Positions 1 to 9,414 of a stretch of 64,000 nucleotides of DNA are shown in pieces (within the stretch, counting starts at the first letter, position 1; each line of letters opens with the position of its first letter). This DNA comes from Bacteroidota bacterium (GTDB lineage Bacteria; Bacteroidota; Bacteroidia; Chitinophagales; Saprospiraceae): NCBI GenBank assembly GCA_029781865.1, contig JAKOVW010000093.1:68718-132717 (forward strand), given 5' to 3'. Below the pieces are notes generated by a model that was given only the letters and a program-made list of their open reading frames with translations, made no database searches and had not been told where the DNA came from. Position numbers and translations under genes: made by a program.

Positions 1-990
1 ATTCAGATCGCATCTTTTTCTGAATTCCACCACATAGTTTTTATTATCCTCAAACAATATTGCTCTGGAAGGGAGTACCATCATTTTTTCTTTATCCGGA
101 AATAAGATGGATATGTTGGCAAACATTCCGGGTTTTAAGGAATAATCTGCATTGCTGAGTTTTATTTTGAGGGTCATCGCATTGGTTTCGGGATTCAGGA
201 TGTTGGATATTTTTTCCACCTTTCCCTCAAATGGTTTATCCGGATAACTTAATGTGGTTATTAATGCATCGCTACCGGTTTTGATCTTTGCAATGTCTGT
301 TTCATAGACATTTGCTATTGCCCAAACCTCTTTTAAATCCGTAATGGTAAATAAGTAATTCGAATTATCCCCACGCAATTCCTGACCGGCATTTACATTT
401 TTTTCAACAATAAATCCGCTGATGGGAGCAATCACTGTGTAACCGGTTGAAATCGAATCGTATGTTTTACCGGGGTTCCCATAGATCTTCATCACTTCTT
501 TGACTTTATTTAATGCAGCTTGTGCTTTCTGATATTCGCTTTGTGCATTGAGGTAATCTTTTTCCGAACTGACTCCACTGCTTTTCATTTCATTAATGAC
601 ATCGAGATTCTTTTTTGCTATGGCCAATTCTGATTGTGCCGTTTTCAGTTCATTGTTATAATTCGCCATATCCAAACTTTGAACGACAGCAAGTACCTGA
701 CCTTTTTCCACATGATCTCCGAGGGTAACTTTTACATCGGCTACATGTCCGCTGACAACCGGATACACTTTCACCACGTGATCTTCATTGAAAGAAATTT
801 TACCGGATAACTTTAATTCGCTCATTACGGATCCTGTTTGCACGGTATCCAGCGTGATGTTCTTCATTAATGAGTCCGGTATGCAAAACTCACTGATTGC
901 TGATTCCGTTTCCGGTTTTTCCTGCTTCACACAAGAACCCAGGATGCCAAATAGCGCAACGAATAAGAGTTGTTTCAAATAGTTTTCCAT
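1..990 (-). CDS. RND efflux periplasmic adaptor subunit (partial, 3' end off window)
   Basis: Membrane-fusion (HlyD/CusB-type) adaptor that would bridge an inner-membrane RND pump and the TolC-like channel encoded just upstream. The ATG at 990 gives an N-terminus with a hydrophobic run ending in the lipobox LGSC, so the mature protein should be a lipoprotein. About 330 codons are present and the frame is still open at base 1. Two half-lipoyl (barrel-sandwich) segments are visible, one around PVVSGHVADVKV and one around APISGFIVEKNVNAG, flanking a long helical hairpin rich in K, E, A and Q. It follows the TolC-like gene by 5 bases, so the two are clearly co-transcribed. A metal substrate (Cu/Ag or Co/Zn/Cd) is inferred from the linked kinase/regulator pair; the pump gene itself is outside the window. 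Confidence 0.88.
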   Translation of the reverse strand, partial: MENYLKQLLFVALFGILGSCVKQEKPETESAISEFCIPDSLMKNITLDTVQTGSVMSELKLSGKISFNEDHVVKVYPVVSGHVADVKVTLGDHVEKGQVLAVVQSLDMANYNNELKTAQSELAIAKKNLDVINEMKSSGVSSEKDYLNAQSEYQKAQAALNKVKEVMKIYGNPGKTYDSISTGYTVIAPISGFIVEKNVNAGQELRGDNSNYLFTITDLKEVWAIANVYETDIAKIKTGSDALITTLSYPDKPFEGKVEKISNILNPETNAMTLKIKLSNADYSLKPGMFANISILFPDKEKMMVLPSRAILFEDNKNYVVEFRKRCDLN

Positions 991-995
991 ATGAT

Positions 996-2285
996 TTAAT
1001 TTAATATTTTTATACCTACAGCAAGATTTACATTTTCAATTGCATTCAACCGGTTATTTTGCAATTGATTGAATTCTTTAACTGAATTTTTATACGTTTC
1101 ATAGTAATCAATAAATTCCAACAGGTTAATGGTCCGGTTACGATATCCTTTATTGATTCCATCCAGTAATTTTGTGTAATCAGCACTGAACATAGAAGAA
1201 GCGGATTTGAAAAGCCTGTCAAATTCAAGAAATTGATCGTATGCTTTTTTTAAGTCATTGCTAACCTGTAATTCCGCCTGTGATTTTAAATTTTTGCTTT
1301 CTTCAAGTTGATATTCTGCTATTTTTATATTTCCCTGGTTTCTGTTAAAAAACGGTAGATCTATAGCCATAGTAATGGAATTGTAGTTGGGAATATAACT
1401 TCCCTGTTTATCCCAATTGGCACCTAAGGTAAGATCGGGAACCCGCATTGATTTTTGTAAGGCGTATTTAGCTTCGTTCAATTTGATTGTTGCATCCGCT
1501 ATGCGCATATCATAGCGATTCACTTTAGCTGAATCAAGTAATCTGGAGTAGTTGAGGTCGCTTGCATTTATACGATTAACAACTGCAGTATCCAGTAAGG
1601 GGCTAATATTTTGATTCAGACTATCGCCGGTAATCAGTATAATTTTGCTTTGATTTTCGGATATATTCTTTATCAGATCAATCCGTTCGTTTTCCAAACC
1701 GAATTGCAGTGCCTGCAATCGCGCCAACTCACTGAATGCAATATTGCCTTTGTTGAATTGAATGGTATAAGCATCGATTAAAGACTTAAGCGATTCTATT
1801 TCTTTGTCGTACACCGCAAGGGTTTGCTGTAAAAAGTAGAGATTGTAAAAAGAGGTTCGCAATTCATATCTTAAATTGCGAACCAACTCATAAAATTGAA
1901 ATGCAGTAATTTCAGCGTTTCTTTTGGCAACATTGATTTGATTGCTTCTCTTCCCGCCCAGAAGTATTACCTGTTGCAATGAAATCGAAGTTTCTCCTGT
2001 CTTACTTAAATCAAACCATTTGCCGAGTTCCTTATTGTAAAGACCCTGGTCAATGGACAAATTGGGATTGGGATACAATTTGGATTGAATAATAGCTGCA
2101 TCAGCTGCGCTTATTTCATATTTCGCAGCAAGTAATAGGAAATTTCTTTGAAGAAACAATTTTTCAGTTTCATCCAAAGTACGCGCAGCTGTGTCAGAAT
2201 GATTCACTCCTTGAGCTGACAAACTCAGAATAGCCGAAGCAACAATAAATAAAAATAAAATAAGAAAATCGGTCTTTAGTCGCAT
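996..2285 (-). CDS. TolC-family outer-membrane efflux channel
   Basis: 429 residues, the usual size for CusC/CzcC-like TolC proteins. An N-terminal signal peptide (hydrophobic core, then LSAQG) is followed by two long coiled-coil-like repeats rich in A, L, Q, N and E, the OEP repeat pattern; the motif PNPNLSIDQG near residue 75 and PFFNRNQGNI near residue 310 are typical of the cation-efflux branch. It is expected to trimerise into a barrel plus periplasmic tunnel that docks with the adaptor encoded 5 bases downstream. It lies 97 bases downstream of the sensor kinase gene, so the likely order of transcription is regulator, kinase, channel, adaptor. Substrate is inferred only. Confidence 0.88.
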   Translation of the reverse strand: MRLKTDFLILFLFIVASAILSLSAQGVNHSDTAARTLDETEKLFLQRNFLLLAAKYEISAADAAIIQSKLYPNPNLSIDQGLYNKELGKWFDLSKTGETSISLQQVILLGGKRSNQINVAKRNAEITAFQFYELVRNLRYELRTSFYNLYFLQQTLAVYDKEIESLKSLIDAYTIQFNKGNIAFSELARLQALQFGLENERIDLIKNISENQSKIILITGDSLNQNISPLLDTAVVNRINASDLNYSRLLDSAKVNRYDMRIADATIKLNEAKYALQKSMRVPDLTLGANWDKQGSYIPNYNSITMAIDLPFFNRNQGNIKIAEYQLEESKNLKSQAELQVSNDLKKAYDQFLEFDRLFKSASSMFSADYTKLLDGINKGYRNRTINLLEFIDYYETYKNSVKEFNQLQNNRLNAIENVNLAVGIKILN

Positions 2286-2382
2286 TACTCAATCCCTGTT
2301 ATAACATAATGCAAACATCCAATTTCATTATTAAAATGAAATTAGTCAATTATTAAAATGTGATTAAAGACGTTAATGCTTT

Positions 2383-3747
2383 CTAAACAAATGGAAAAGA
2401 AACCATTACATCCGTTCCCACATTCAAATCAGACTTGATTTTCAACGTGCCCCCATGCAGGCGAATGATCTTATCGGCGAGCGCCAGTCCAATACCTGAT
2501 CCGGAATAAACCCTTGCGTTTCCGGCGCGGAAAAAAGTTTCCGTAACATGGGGTAATTCATTTTCAGAAATGCCTATACCCTGGTCAGAAATTTTAATGG
2601 TGATATTCGTTTTATTCAGAATCAAAGCTGCAGTTACTTTTTTGTTGTCTGAAAATTTGCTTGCATTCTCGAGTATATTCAACAAAGCCGTTTCCAGTAA
2701 ATTTTTATCGCCCATAATGGTAAGCTCAGACGGATTTTCCGGCATTACCGGAAATACAATTTCAATATCCGCCTTTGGGTTTTTTGTCTTTAATTCATCT
2801 TTCATTTCCATTAGAAGTTCATCCAGCCTGATTTCTTCTTTTCTAAGATTTGAAAAATCGACATTGCTCTGAGCCAGATTTAAAAATCCATTGGTGAGTT
2901 TGTGCAATTTCTCTGCTTCCGCCAACACCGTTTCCAAAACCACCTGAAGTTCTTCAACGCTTCTGGCCTTTGCCAAACTCACTTCTATATTTCCAATGAT
3001 TGAGGTTAGTGGAGTCCTCAATTCATGGGAAGCATCAGCGACAAAGTTTTTTTGCAATTCAAATGCATCTTCAAGCCGCTGCAACATTTTATTTATGGTT
3101 ATGGATAAATCCGCCAATTCATCTTTTTTATTCCCTTCACTTAACCTGAGATGGAGGTTTGTTTCGGAGATACGGTTTGCCTGTGTAGAAATGGCCGAGA
3201 TGGGCTTTAATATGATTTTTGTAAAATAACGGCCTGCAGTAAAAACGATGACCAGGCTTACTAAGAATCCAAACAATAATACTTTTTTCAAATGGTTGAG
3301 ACTATTGATACCGGCTTCATTTATCGCAGAAGTTATGATCACAAAATTTCCCTGGTTGTCCTGATAATAAATACCCAGCATTTGCCGGTTATCCCTTTCT
3401 ATACGATATTCTTTTCTCGATTTAACTTCATCGATAAACCTCTTGTCGTAGTTTGAAAAATTAGTACTGTCTACAAATACCGGTTCGTATTTTTCATTGT
3501 AGATGCGGATCACTTCCTGGGGCAGACTACGGAAATATTTTTTTTGAAACGAATTAATAATCTCTGAACTTTCCTCGTCTGCTTCAAGAAATACCGTCGC
3601 TGCAATAATGGCACGATCCCGGAGCATGCTGTAAAAATTAGCTATGGTCGTACTTCGGGAAAACAAATAAATATAAAAGTTTAAGCAAATCAGTATTACT
3701 GCAAAAATCAGTGTAAAAAGAAGGGTTAGTTTATTCTTGATTTTCAT
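2383..3747 (-). CDS. Heavy-metal-type sensor histidine kinase
   Basis: 454-residue membrane kinase. TM1 lies at about 8-28, a periplasmic sensing segment at about 30-150, TM2 at about 154-174, then HAMP to about 230. The HisKA H-box is SHELRTPLT with the phospho-acceptor His241. The HATPase domain shows an N-box (NILENASKFSDN), G1 (DQGIGIS) and G2 (GSGIGLAL). This architecture matches CusS-like kinases that sense periplasmic metal, although the sensor segment contains no obvious His/Met cluster, so the ligand stays unproven. The gene starts 2 bases after the regulator stop, consistent with translational coupling, and is followed by the efflux genes it presumably controls. Confidence 0.9.
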   Translation of the reverse strand: MKIKNKLTLLFTLIFAVILICLNFYIYLFSRSTTIANFYSMLRDRAIIAATVFLEADEESSEIINSFQKKYFRSLPQEVIRIYNEKYEPVFVDSTNFSNYDKRFIDEVKSRKEYRIERDNRQMLGIYYQDNQGNFVIITSAINEAGINSLNHLKKVLLFGFLVSLVIVFTAGRYFTKIILKPISAISTQANRISETNLHLRLSEGNKKDELADLSITINKMLQRLEDAFELQKNFVADASHELRTPLTSIIGNIEVSLAKARSVEELQVVLETVLAEAEKLHKLTNGFLNLAQSNVDFSNLRKEEIRLDELLMEMKDELKTKNPKADIEIVFPVMPENPSELTIMGDKNLLETALLNILENASKFSDNKKVTAALILNKTNITIKISDQGIGISENELPHVTETFFRAGNARVYSGSGIGLALADKIIRLHGGTLKIKSDLNVGTDVMVSFPFV

Positions 3748-3749
3748 TT

Positions 3750-4430
3750 TTAATCTGAATAATCTTCTTTAAAAATGTAACCCATTCCATAAACCGTATG
3801 AATCAACTTAGGCGAAAAATTTTTATCTATTTTGTTGCGAAGATAATTAACATAAACATCAACAATATTGGTACCTGAATCAAATGAAGCATCCCAGATA
3901 TTCTCCGCAATTTCTGCTCTGGACATTACAATTCCCTTATTGCGAATAAAAAATTGCAATAAATAAAATTCACGGGCGGTGAGTTTTATCGTTTTTCCAT
4001 CTCTTTTTACCTGCTTGGTTTTAAAATCAATTTCAAGATCGGCCAGTTTGTAATTGGTTTCAACCCCGGCATCACTTTTCCTTCTGACGACAGCCCGGAT
4101 TCTGGCAAGCAATTCCTGAAATTTAAATGGCTTCGTCAGGTAATCGTCGGCTCCTGTATCCAATCCTGCCACGATATCACCGGTGGTACCCAGCGCAGTC
4201 AACATTAAAATAGGAACGTTACTAGCCTGCCTGATTTGAGCACAGAGTTGAAGTCCGTTGATATGAGGAAGGACAACATCGAGTAAAATAATATCGTACT
4301 GATTTTGAAAAGCCAGTTGCTTACCGGCCTGACCATCGTAGGCAACATCAACCACAAAAGATTGCTCTTCCAAACCTTTTTTTATAAAAGACGCTACGCT
4401 ATGTTCATCTTCAATGATAAGGATTTTCAT
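3750..4430 (-). CDS. OmpR/PhoB-family response regulator
   Basis: 226 residues: a CheY-like receiver (acidic pocket E7/D8, phospho-acceptor D51 in LLDVVLP, K100 in DDYLTKPF) followed by a winged-helix DNA-binding domain (about 130-225) containing the family signatures LTAREFYLLQFF and VDVYVNYLRNKID. It is the first gene of the leftward efflux cluster and is cognate to the kinase that follows at 2 bases. The family role is to bind tandem direct repeats and activate the linked efflux genes; the operator was not identified in the 380-base upstream gap. Confidence 0.93.
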   Translation of the reverse strand: MKILIIEDEHSVASFIKKGLEEQSFVVDVAYDGQAGKQLAFQNQYDIILLDVVLPHINGLQLCAQIRQASNVPILMLTALGTTGDIVAGLDTGADDYLTKPFKFQELLARIRAVVRRKSDAGVETNYKLADLEIDFKTKQVKRDGKTIKLTAREFYLLQFFIRNKGIVMSRAEIAENIWDASFDSGTNIVDVYVNYLRNKIDKNFSPKLIHTVYGMGYIFKEDYSD

Positions 4431-4723
4431 TCCGTAAGTCTCAACTTTGATTTTGTGTAAAGCTACAAAACGATTTGTTTGGGTGTCCTGATGTCAGGTG
4501 GCAGGAGTTTAAATTCAGAAATTAATCCTGAGCCATCTGCAGTACAAATCCGTCTTCATTTCAATATCCCTCTTTCTTAGACCGGTTTATTGAACATAAT
4601 ACAGCTGTTTTTTAACTGTCTTCAATCAGGCAGCACTAATTTTTAGGGATTTGAATAAGCCCATCAGGCTTTCCTCTGCCCGACTGATACATATTAAATA
4701 ATGATATATATTAAGTTCTTTAT
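4431..4723. other. Intergenic gap between divergent genes
   Basis: The gap separates the leftward efflux regulator gene from the rightward GYDIA kinase gene. It must hold the promoter of the regulator on the minus strand, but I cannot pick out a convincing -7/-33 pair there. A short imperfect hairpin (around 4487-4509, CCTGATGTCAGG core) is the only structure noticed. No small gene is supported. Confidence 0.4.
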
Positions 4724-4731
4724 TATCTTCG
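4724..4731 (+). promoter_or_regulatory. Bacteroidota -7 promoter box for the GYDIA kinase gene
   Basis: TATCTTCG matches the Bacteroidota -7 consensus TAnnTTTG with one mismatch and sits 26 bases before the ATT proposed as start codon. If used, transcription would begin at about 4737, which restricts the start codon to the interval from there to the conserved FYARGK motif. A -33 box is not clear. Confidence 0.45.
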
Positions 4732-4756
4732 CACGGATTACGTAAAAACCAATTTT

Positions 4757-5671
4757 ATTAAAGCCGAATTCTACGCACGCGGGAAAGTCTTATTAAGTTC
4801 GGAGTACCTGGTCATGTTTGGTGCTACGGCACTCGCTCTGCCCAGTAAATTAGGGCAACGGATGAAGGTGCAGGAGCTCAACGGATCTGAAATACTTTGG
4901 AACTCCTATGGGCCCGATGGGAAAAAATGGTTTACCGCAGAAATCGATCTCATGGGCTTTGACGTGGTAGAAAGTTCCGATCCCCAGATAGGAAAATACC
5001 TTAGAAAGCTATTAAAAGCCTGTTGCCAGAATAATTCAGAGTTTCTTTCTCACTGGAAAAAATATAAGGTAGATCATTATCTCGAGTTCCCGATGGAATG
5101 GGGTTTGGGATCCAGCTCTACGCTAATACACAACATGGCTTCATGGGCGGATATCAGTCCCTATCATTTGTATTTTGATGTTGAAGAAGGATCCGGTTAT
5201 GATGTAGCCTGCGCAGGTGCTGAGGGGCCAATACTGTATACTTTAGGTGATGGTTCAATAGATCTGGAAGAAACTGAATTTGAACCTAAATTCTCAGACA
5301 AACTTTTCTTCCTTCCATTGGGAAAGAAAATCAGCACGAGAGAAGCCATTCAAAATTTGAAAAAATCCAAACCCGAAAAGAAATTAATTGACGGAGCAAC
5401 AGAACTCACCAAGAGCTTAATGAATATCAGTTCAATTGATGCCTTCGAAGCCTGGATTAAAGAACATGAAGAATTGATCCACCGTTATACGGGCCTCACG
5501 AGAATTAAAGATCAATTATTTCCGGAATATACCGGGGAAGTGAAATCACTCGGAGCCTGGGGAGGTGATATGGTTCTTGTCTCCCTGAAATCAAGTCTTT
5601 CAGACGCTGAAAACTACTTTAAATCCAAGGGTTTCGATAAATTAATCCCATACAAAGATCTGGTTCTTTAA
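4757..5671 (+). CDS. GYDIA-family GHMP kinase, apparently starting at ATT
   Basis: Small-molecule kinase of the GHMP fold (galactokinase, homoserine, mevalonate, phosphomevalonate), of the Bacteroidota subgroup named after its GYDIA motif; the substrate is not established. The ATP-binding GHMP motif is GLGSSSTL, and the group signature appears as GYDVACAGAEG. The first ATG (4814) would cut into the fold: the frame upstream encodes FYARGKVLLSSEYLVMFG, the conserved N-terminal strand-loop of this family. The only plausible in-frame codon between the promoter box and that motif is ATT at 4757, giving 304 residues; no ATG, GTG or TTG is available upstream before the stop at 4712-4714. A sequencing error or another near-cognate start remains possible. 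Gene identity is solid, the exact start less so. Confidence 0.85.
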   Translation: MKAEFYARGKVLLSSEYLVMFGATALALPSKLGQRMKVQELNGSEILWNSYGPDGKKWFTAEIDLMGFDVVESSDPQIGKYLRKLLKACCQNNSEFLSHWKKYKVDHYLEFPMEWGLGSSSTLIHNMASWADISPYHLYFDVEEGSGYDVACAGAEGPILYTLGDGSIDLEETEFEPKFSDKLFFLPLGKKISTREAIQNLKKSKPEKKLIDGATELTKSLMNISSIDAFEAWIKEHEELIHRYTGLTRIKDQLFPEYTGEVKSLGAWGGDMVLVSLKSSLSDAENYFKSKGFDKLIPYKDLVL

Positions 5672-5717
5672 TCTTTTCCAGCCCCTCTTTGTTCTGATAG
5701 GATCTTATACCTAATAT

Positions 5718-6479
5718 ATGCCACCAGTAATCTGGTATCCTCTTCAACTAAAAAAAATAATTCAAGACACAGACACCACCTGGCGTTTTTTATTTGATCT
5801 CCAGTCAGATGATGTGTTCAATTATTCAGCAGGCCAATTCTTAACCTGTGATCTGCCTACCGGAGAAAAAAGAGCACAACGCTGGCGTAGTTATAGTATC
5901 GCAAATGCCAATCAGAAAAATAATGAAATCGAATTTTGCATTTCACACAAACCAGGTGGAATTGCTTCTGATTACTTTTTTCACAACATTAAAATCGGGG
6001 ATACAATCAAATGCAAAGGCCCCGAAGGGACTTTCGTTTTACCAAAAAACAACGATCTGAACTTGTTTCTGATTTGTACCGGAACAGGTATCGCCCCATT
6101 TAGAGGAATGCTTCAGGAAATGCAGACCAATGGACATTCTTTTCAATCTGTGAATCTGATTTTTGGGACCAGAAAACAAGCAGATCTTATTTATGGAGAT
6201 GACATTTCTAAATGGAATTCGGAACTAATGAATTTCAATAGTCATATTTGTTTATCACGACAATTAATTGAAATAACAAATTATCCGGAAGGATCTACGT
6301 ATTACCACGGCTATGTACATGAAGCGTATAAATTGATTCTGAAAGATAAAATACATCCAAAAGAATCCTACCTGTTTATGCTTTGCGGATGGGCTGAAAT
6401 GATTGATCAGGCTGTGATCACTTTGTTTTCAGAATTAGGATTTTCAAGAGAACAGATCCGGTTTGAATTGTATGGATGA
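5718..6479 (+). CDS. Ferredoxin-NADP reductase-like FAD oxidoreductase
   Basis: 253 residues with the two-domain FNR layout. The N-terminal FAD barrel carries the flavin motif RWRSYSIAN (RxYS type), followed by a phosphate-binding GGIASDYFF. The C-terminal NAD(P) domain carries GTGIAPFRGML and a late CGWAEMIDQA, equivalent to the CG-pocket motif of the family, ending with an aromatic residue (Y) next to the final G. It likely shuttles electrons between NADPH and ferredoxin or flavodoxin in the cytoplasm. It lies 46 bases downstream of the GYDIA kinase on the same strand and may be co-transcribed. No iron-sulfur ligands are present, so it is not a fused ferredoxin reductase such as PaaE. Confidence 0.85.
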   Translation: MPPVIWYPLQLKKIIQDTDTTWRFLFDLQSDDVFNYSAGQFLTCDLPTGEKRAQRWRSYSIANANQKNNEIEFCISHKPGGIASDYFFHNIKIGDTIKCKGPEGTFVLPKNNDLNLFLICTGTGIAPFRGMLQEMQTNGHSFQSVNLIFGTRKQADLIYGDDISKWNSELMNFNSHICLSRQLIEITNYPEGSTYYHGYVHEAYKLILKDKIHPKESYLFMLCGWAEMIDQAVITLFSELGFSREQIRFELYG

Positions 6480-6485
6480 GAAGAG

Positions 6486-6534
6486 CTAGGAACTAGGAGT
6501 TAGGAGTTAGGAGTTAGGAGTGAGGAGTGAGGAA
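6486..6534. repeat. Seven-unit heptamer array, TTAGGAG type
   Basis: Seven consecutive 7-base units: CTAGGAA, CTAGGAG, TTAGGAG three times, TGAGGAG, TGAGGAA. It begins 7 bases after the stop of the reductase gene and lies in a convergent intergenic gap. The same words recur at 61243-61326 and, in variant form, at 13656-13683. Confidence 0.9.
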
Positions 6535-6629
6535 TTTGTTTAATTATTTTGCGATGAAGTTGCTATTTGTTTTTTAATACAAAGATCCTGAGATGACAGA
6601 TCTGACACAAGAATATTTTTTTTATTCAT

Positions 6630-7529
6630 TCATTTTAGCAAGTCTTTAACGGCATCTTCCAAGTATTCAAATTGAAACTGAAATCCATTTTGTTTCAATA
6701 CTTCCGGGAACACATTATCAGAATATAATATCAACTGCGATAATTCTCCGAGCAAACAGTTCAAAACAAAACCAGGAACTCTAATCTTAATTACAGCTCT
6801 GTTCAATTGACTTTGTATTTCTGAAATAAATAGTTTGTTGTTTACCGGATTCGGAGCAGTCATATTTATGATTCCGCTTAATTGCTGATTAATGATCCAT
6901 GAAATCGCTCTGTTAAAATCCAGATAATGTATCCAGGAATAAATTTGAGATCCATCTCCAAAATAAACCAGGAATCCAAATTTCCTGGTTTGAATTAATT
7001 CAGGCCAGATACCACCTGCGGGACTTAAATAGAGCCCTGTGCGAATTATGGTAAAATGATCTGTAAACTCCTTCAGACATTCGGCTTCAGACTCACATAA
7101 TTTGCAAACTTCCGCAAGAAAACCACCTTCAGACCAGGAAGACTCTTCATTTAATTTTTCCAATCCTCTGTTGCCATAAAATCCGATTGCTGAAGCCTGA
7201 ATGATATGTGGTATCCTGAGTTTGCTTTTTTTGAGTGTATCGTACAAGATTTGAATTGCCTGAATACGGGAATTAATAATATCCTTCTTTCTTTTATTGG
7301 TCCACCGTTTACCGGCTATATTTGTTCCGGCCAACTGGATTAATACATCTTTGCCGATCAAACTATTGGCATCGATTTCTTTTTTTTGAGGTTCCCAAAA
7401 ATAACTTCGTTGGGTATCATTTAAATGTTTCCTGCCCAACCACCTCACCTGGTGTCCTTCCGCTTCAAGAAATGACGTTAGACTTCTTCCAATGAGTCCA
7501 CTTCCACCGCTAAGGATTATTTTTTTCAT
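6630..7529 (-). CDS. TIGR01777-family NAD-dependent epimerase (YfcH/SULA-like)
   Basis: Extended short-chain dehydrogenase/epimerase-like protein, about 299 residues, the normal family length. The Rossmann motif GGSGLIGRSL lies at residues 8-17; the family signatures LIQLAGTNIAGKRW, SRIQAIQIL, QASAIGFYGNRG and SWIHYLD follow in order, and the C-terminal region contains MTAPNPVNNKLF. The catalytic SYK triad is represented by the IGFYG segment. The biochemical substrate of this family is unknown. A GTG two codons upstream (7535) could also start it, but the ATG at 7529 gives the standard MKKIILSGG start. It is divergent from the solute-binding protein gene. Confidence 0.85.
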   Translation of the reverse strand: MKKIILSGGSGLIGRSLTSFLEAEGHQVRWLGRKHLNDTQRSYFWEPQKKEIDANSLIGKDVLIQLAGTNIAGKRWTNKRKKDIINSRIQAIQILYDTLKKSKLRIPHIIQASAIGFYGNRGLEKLNEESSWSEGGFLAEVCKLCESEAECLKEFTDHFTIIRTGLYLSPAGGIWPELIQTRKFGFLVYFGDGSQIYSWIHYLDFNRAISWIINQQLSGIINMTAPNPVNNKLFISEIQSQLNRAVIKIRVPGFVLNCLLGELSQLILYSDNVFPEVLKQNGFQFQFEYLEDAVKDLLK

Positions 7530-7620
7530 ATTCACTTTGTATCTTTACCTCCTGCCCACTTATATAGTAGCAGTAACTTTATAAAGAATGAATTCAGTAA
7601 CAAATAAACAGTGCATTCAG

Positions 7621-9360
7621 ATGCGCAATTCATTTATTATTTTTGCTTTCCTGTCTTTTATGACAATTATTTGTTGTCCGGGTTGCAAACCGGAAAAACA
7701 AAATGGCGGATTTACACTCAGAATAAGACTTAGAGAAGATGTAGATTGTCTGCATCCAATCTTATCCAAATCAAGCCTGGCTACTCAGATCGAGCCCCTG
7801 ATCATGATTCCGATGATCGAATACAGTATGGATAAAATTGAATTAAATCCATTACTGGTTACGGAACTACCCAAACTGACCCATTCCAATGACAGTGCTT
7901 CTGTATTTGAGTGCGACATTCGTCCTGAAGCAAAATGGGATGATGGAAGTCCTGTTCGTGCTTCGGATTATGCATTCACTATCAAAGCAGCTTTAAATCC
8001 ATTTAATAAAAATCCCGACTGGAGAGCTTTGCTTAAAAATATTAAAGAAATAGAATTGAATAGTAACAATCCGGGACATCTCAGCATTCACGTTCTTAAA
8101 AATTATTTGCTGAGCAAAGAGGTTTGTGGTAATGTCAATTTATACCAGGAACATTATTACGATCCGACGGGGATTATGAATAAATTCAAAGTTTATGACC
8201 TGATCAACAAAGACAGTGCAGCATGGTCACCGGCCGAACGTGCCGAATTACAAAAATTTGCAGATGCTTTTCAAACTGCAGACATGTGTAAGAATAAAAT
8301 CAGCGGTGCCGGTCCTTATCGTTTAAAATCATGGGATGCCGGATCAAAAATTATTCTTGAAAAAAAGGCGGACTGGTGGGGAAGCAAATTAGCGGCAACG
8401 AATCCTATGTTGAGTGCTTATCCCGACCGGATTGAATACCTGATTATGCCGGATGAAGCATCCAGTATTCTGGCATTAAAAGAAGGCACTATAGATATTG
8501 CCACTGACATTTCACCAAAACAATTTGATGCTTTGCAGAAAGACAATAGCAGTAAAGACAAATTGCAGTTTTTTACACCTACTGTTTTCCAATATGCTTT
8601 TCTTGAATTGAATAACCGCAACCCGGCATTATCCGAACGAGCAGTCAGACAATCATTGGCGCGATTAGCCGATGTTTCCGGCTTTATTAAAAACGTGATG
8701 CAAGGTCTGGCGGAACCAATCATCGGACCGTTTCATCCTTCCAGACCGTATTATAATAAAGGATTAAAACCAATTGCATTTGATCCGGAAACAGCTGCAA
8801 AAGAATTGCAGGCTGCCGGCTGGAAAGATAGTAACAAAGACGGCATCCTGGATAAAATGATCAATGGGAAATCCGTTAAGTTGTCTTTCCACCTTATGGC
8901 ATCCGCTGAATCAGGTAAAAAATTTGCATTACTGTTTCAGGAAGCAGCTAAAAAAGTCGGAATAGAAATAATCCCCGAAACAAAAGACTGGTCTCTCATA
9001 TTAAAAGACTTTAATGAACTGCAATTTGATATGGCGATTGTAATACAAAACCAATCACCATCTTTATACGATCCGTATCAAAGCTGGAGCAGTGCCAATA
9101 CCAAGCCCGGAGGATCCAACCGATGTGGATTCGCGACACCGGAAACTGATTCCCTGATACAGATCATTCGCACGACTCCATCAGAACAGGAAAGAAACAA
9201 TGCTTATCTTCAATTCCAGGAAATACTATATAAAGAGCAACCACAGATTTTTTTGTTTAGCCCAAAACAACGGATCATCTCCAGCTCCAGAATTAAACTG
9301 GAAGCAAGTAGCAGAAGACCTGGTTTTGCAGAAAATATGATTCAGCTTGCCACAAAATAG
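7621..9360 (+). CDS. ABC-type peptide/solute-binding lipoprotein (SBP family 5)
   Basis: About 579 residues from the chosen ATG at 7621; an in-frame ATG at 7588 would add 11 residues ahead of a normal signal peptide. The hydrophobic stretch ends in a lipobox (CPGC), so it should be a lipoprotein. Typical DppA/OppA features: EPLIMIP with a low-identity N-lobe, AKWDDGSPVRASDYAFTIKA (the classic W-DG-pv-a-D--ft motif), GAGPYRLKSW, ALSERAVRQSLARLADV, and a C-lobe with FNELQFDMAIV. It binds an oligopeptide or similar solute outside the inner membrane. No permease or ATPase genes adjoin it, so it is an orphan binding protein in this window. Confidence 0.87.
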   Translation: MRNSFIIFAFLSFMTIICCPGCKPEKQNGGFTLRIRLREDVDCLHPILSKSSLATQIEPLIMIPMIEYSMDKIELNPLLVTELPKLTHSNDSASVFECDIRPEAKWDDGSPVRASDYAFTIKAALNPFNKNPDWRALLKNIKEIELNSNNPGHLSIHVLKNYLLSKEVCGNVNLYQEHYYDPTGIMNKFKVYDLINKDSAAWSPAERAELQKFADAFQTADMCKNKISGAGPYRLKSWDAGSKIILEKKADWWGSKLAATNPMLSAYPDRIEYLIMPDEASSILALKEGTIDIATDISPKQFDALQKDNSSKDKLQFFTPTVFQYAFLELNNRNPALSERAVRQSLARLADVSGFIKNVMQGLAEPIIGPFHPSRPYYNKGLKPIAFDPETAAKELQAAGWKDSNKDGILDKMINGKSVKLSFHLMASAESGKKFALLFQEAAKKVGIEIIPETKDWSLILKDFNELQFDMAIVIQNQSPSLYDPYQSWSSANTKPGGSNRCGFATPETDSLIQIIRTTPSEQERNNAYLQFQEILYKEQPQIFLFSPKQRIISSSRIKLEASSRRPGFAENMIQLATK

Positions 9361-9414
9361 TCTAATCGAGGATTAACTATTTCCTTGTTCATGGTCCATT
9401 TGTTTGGAGCGCAA

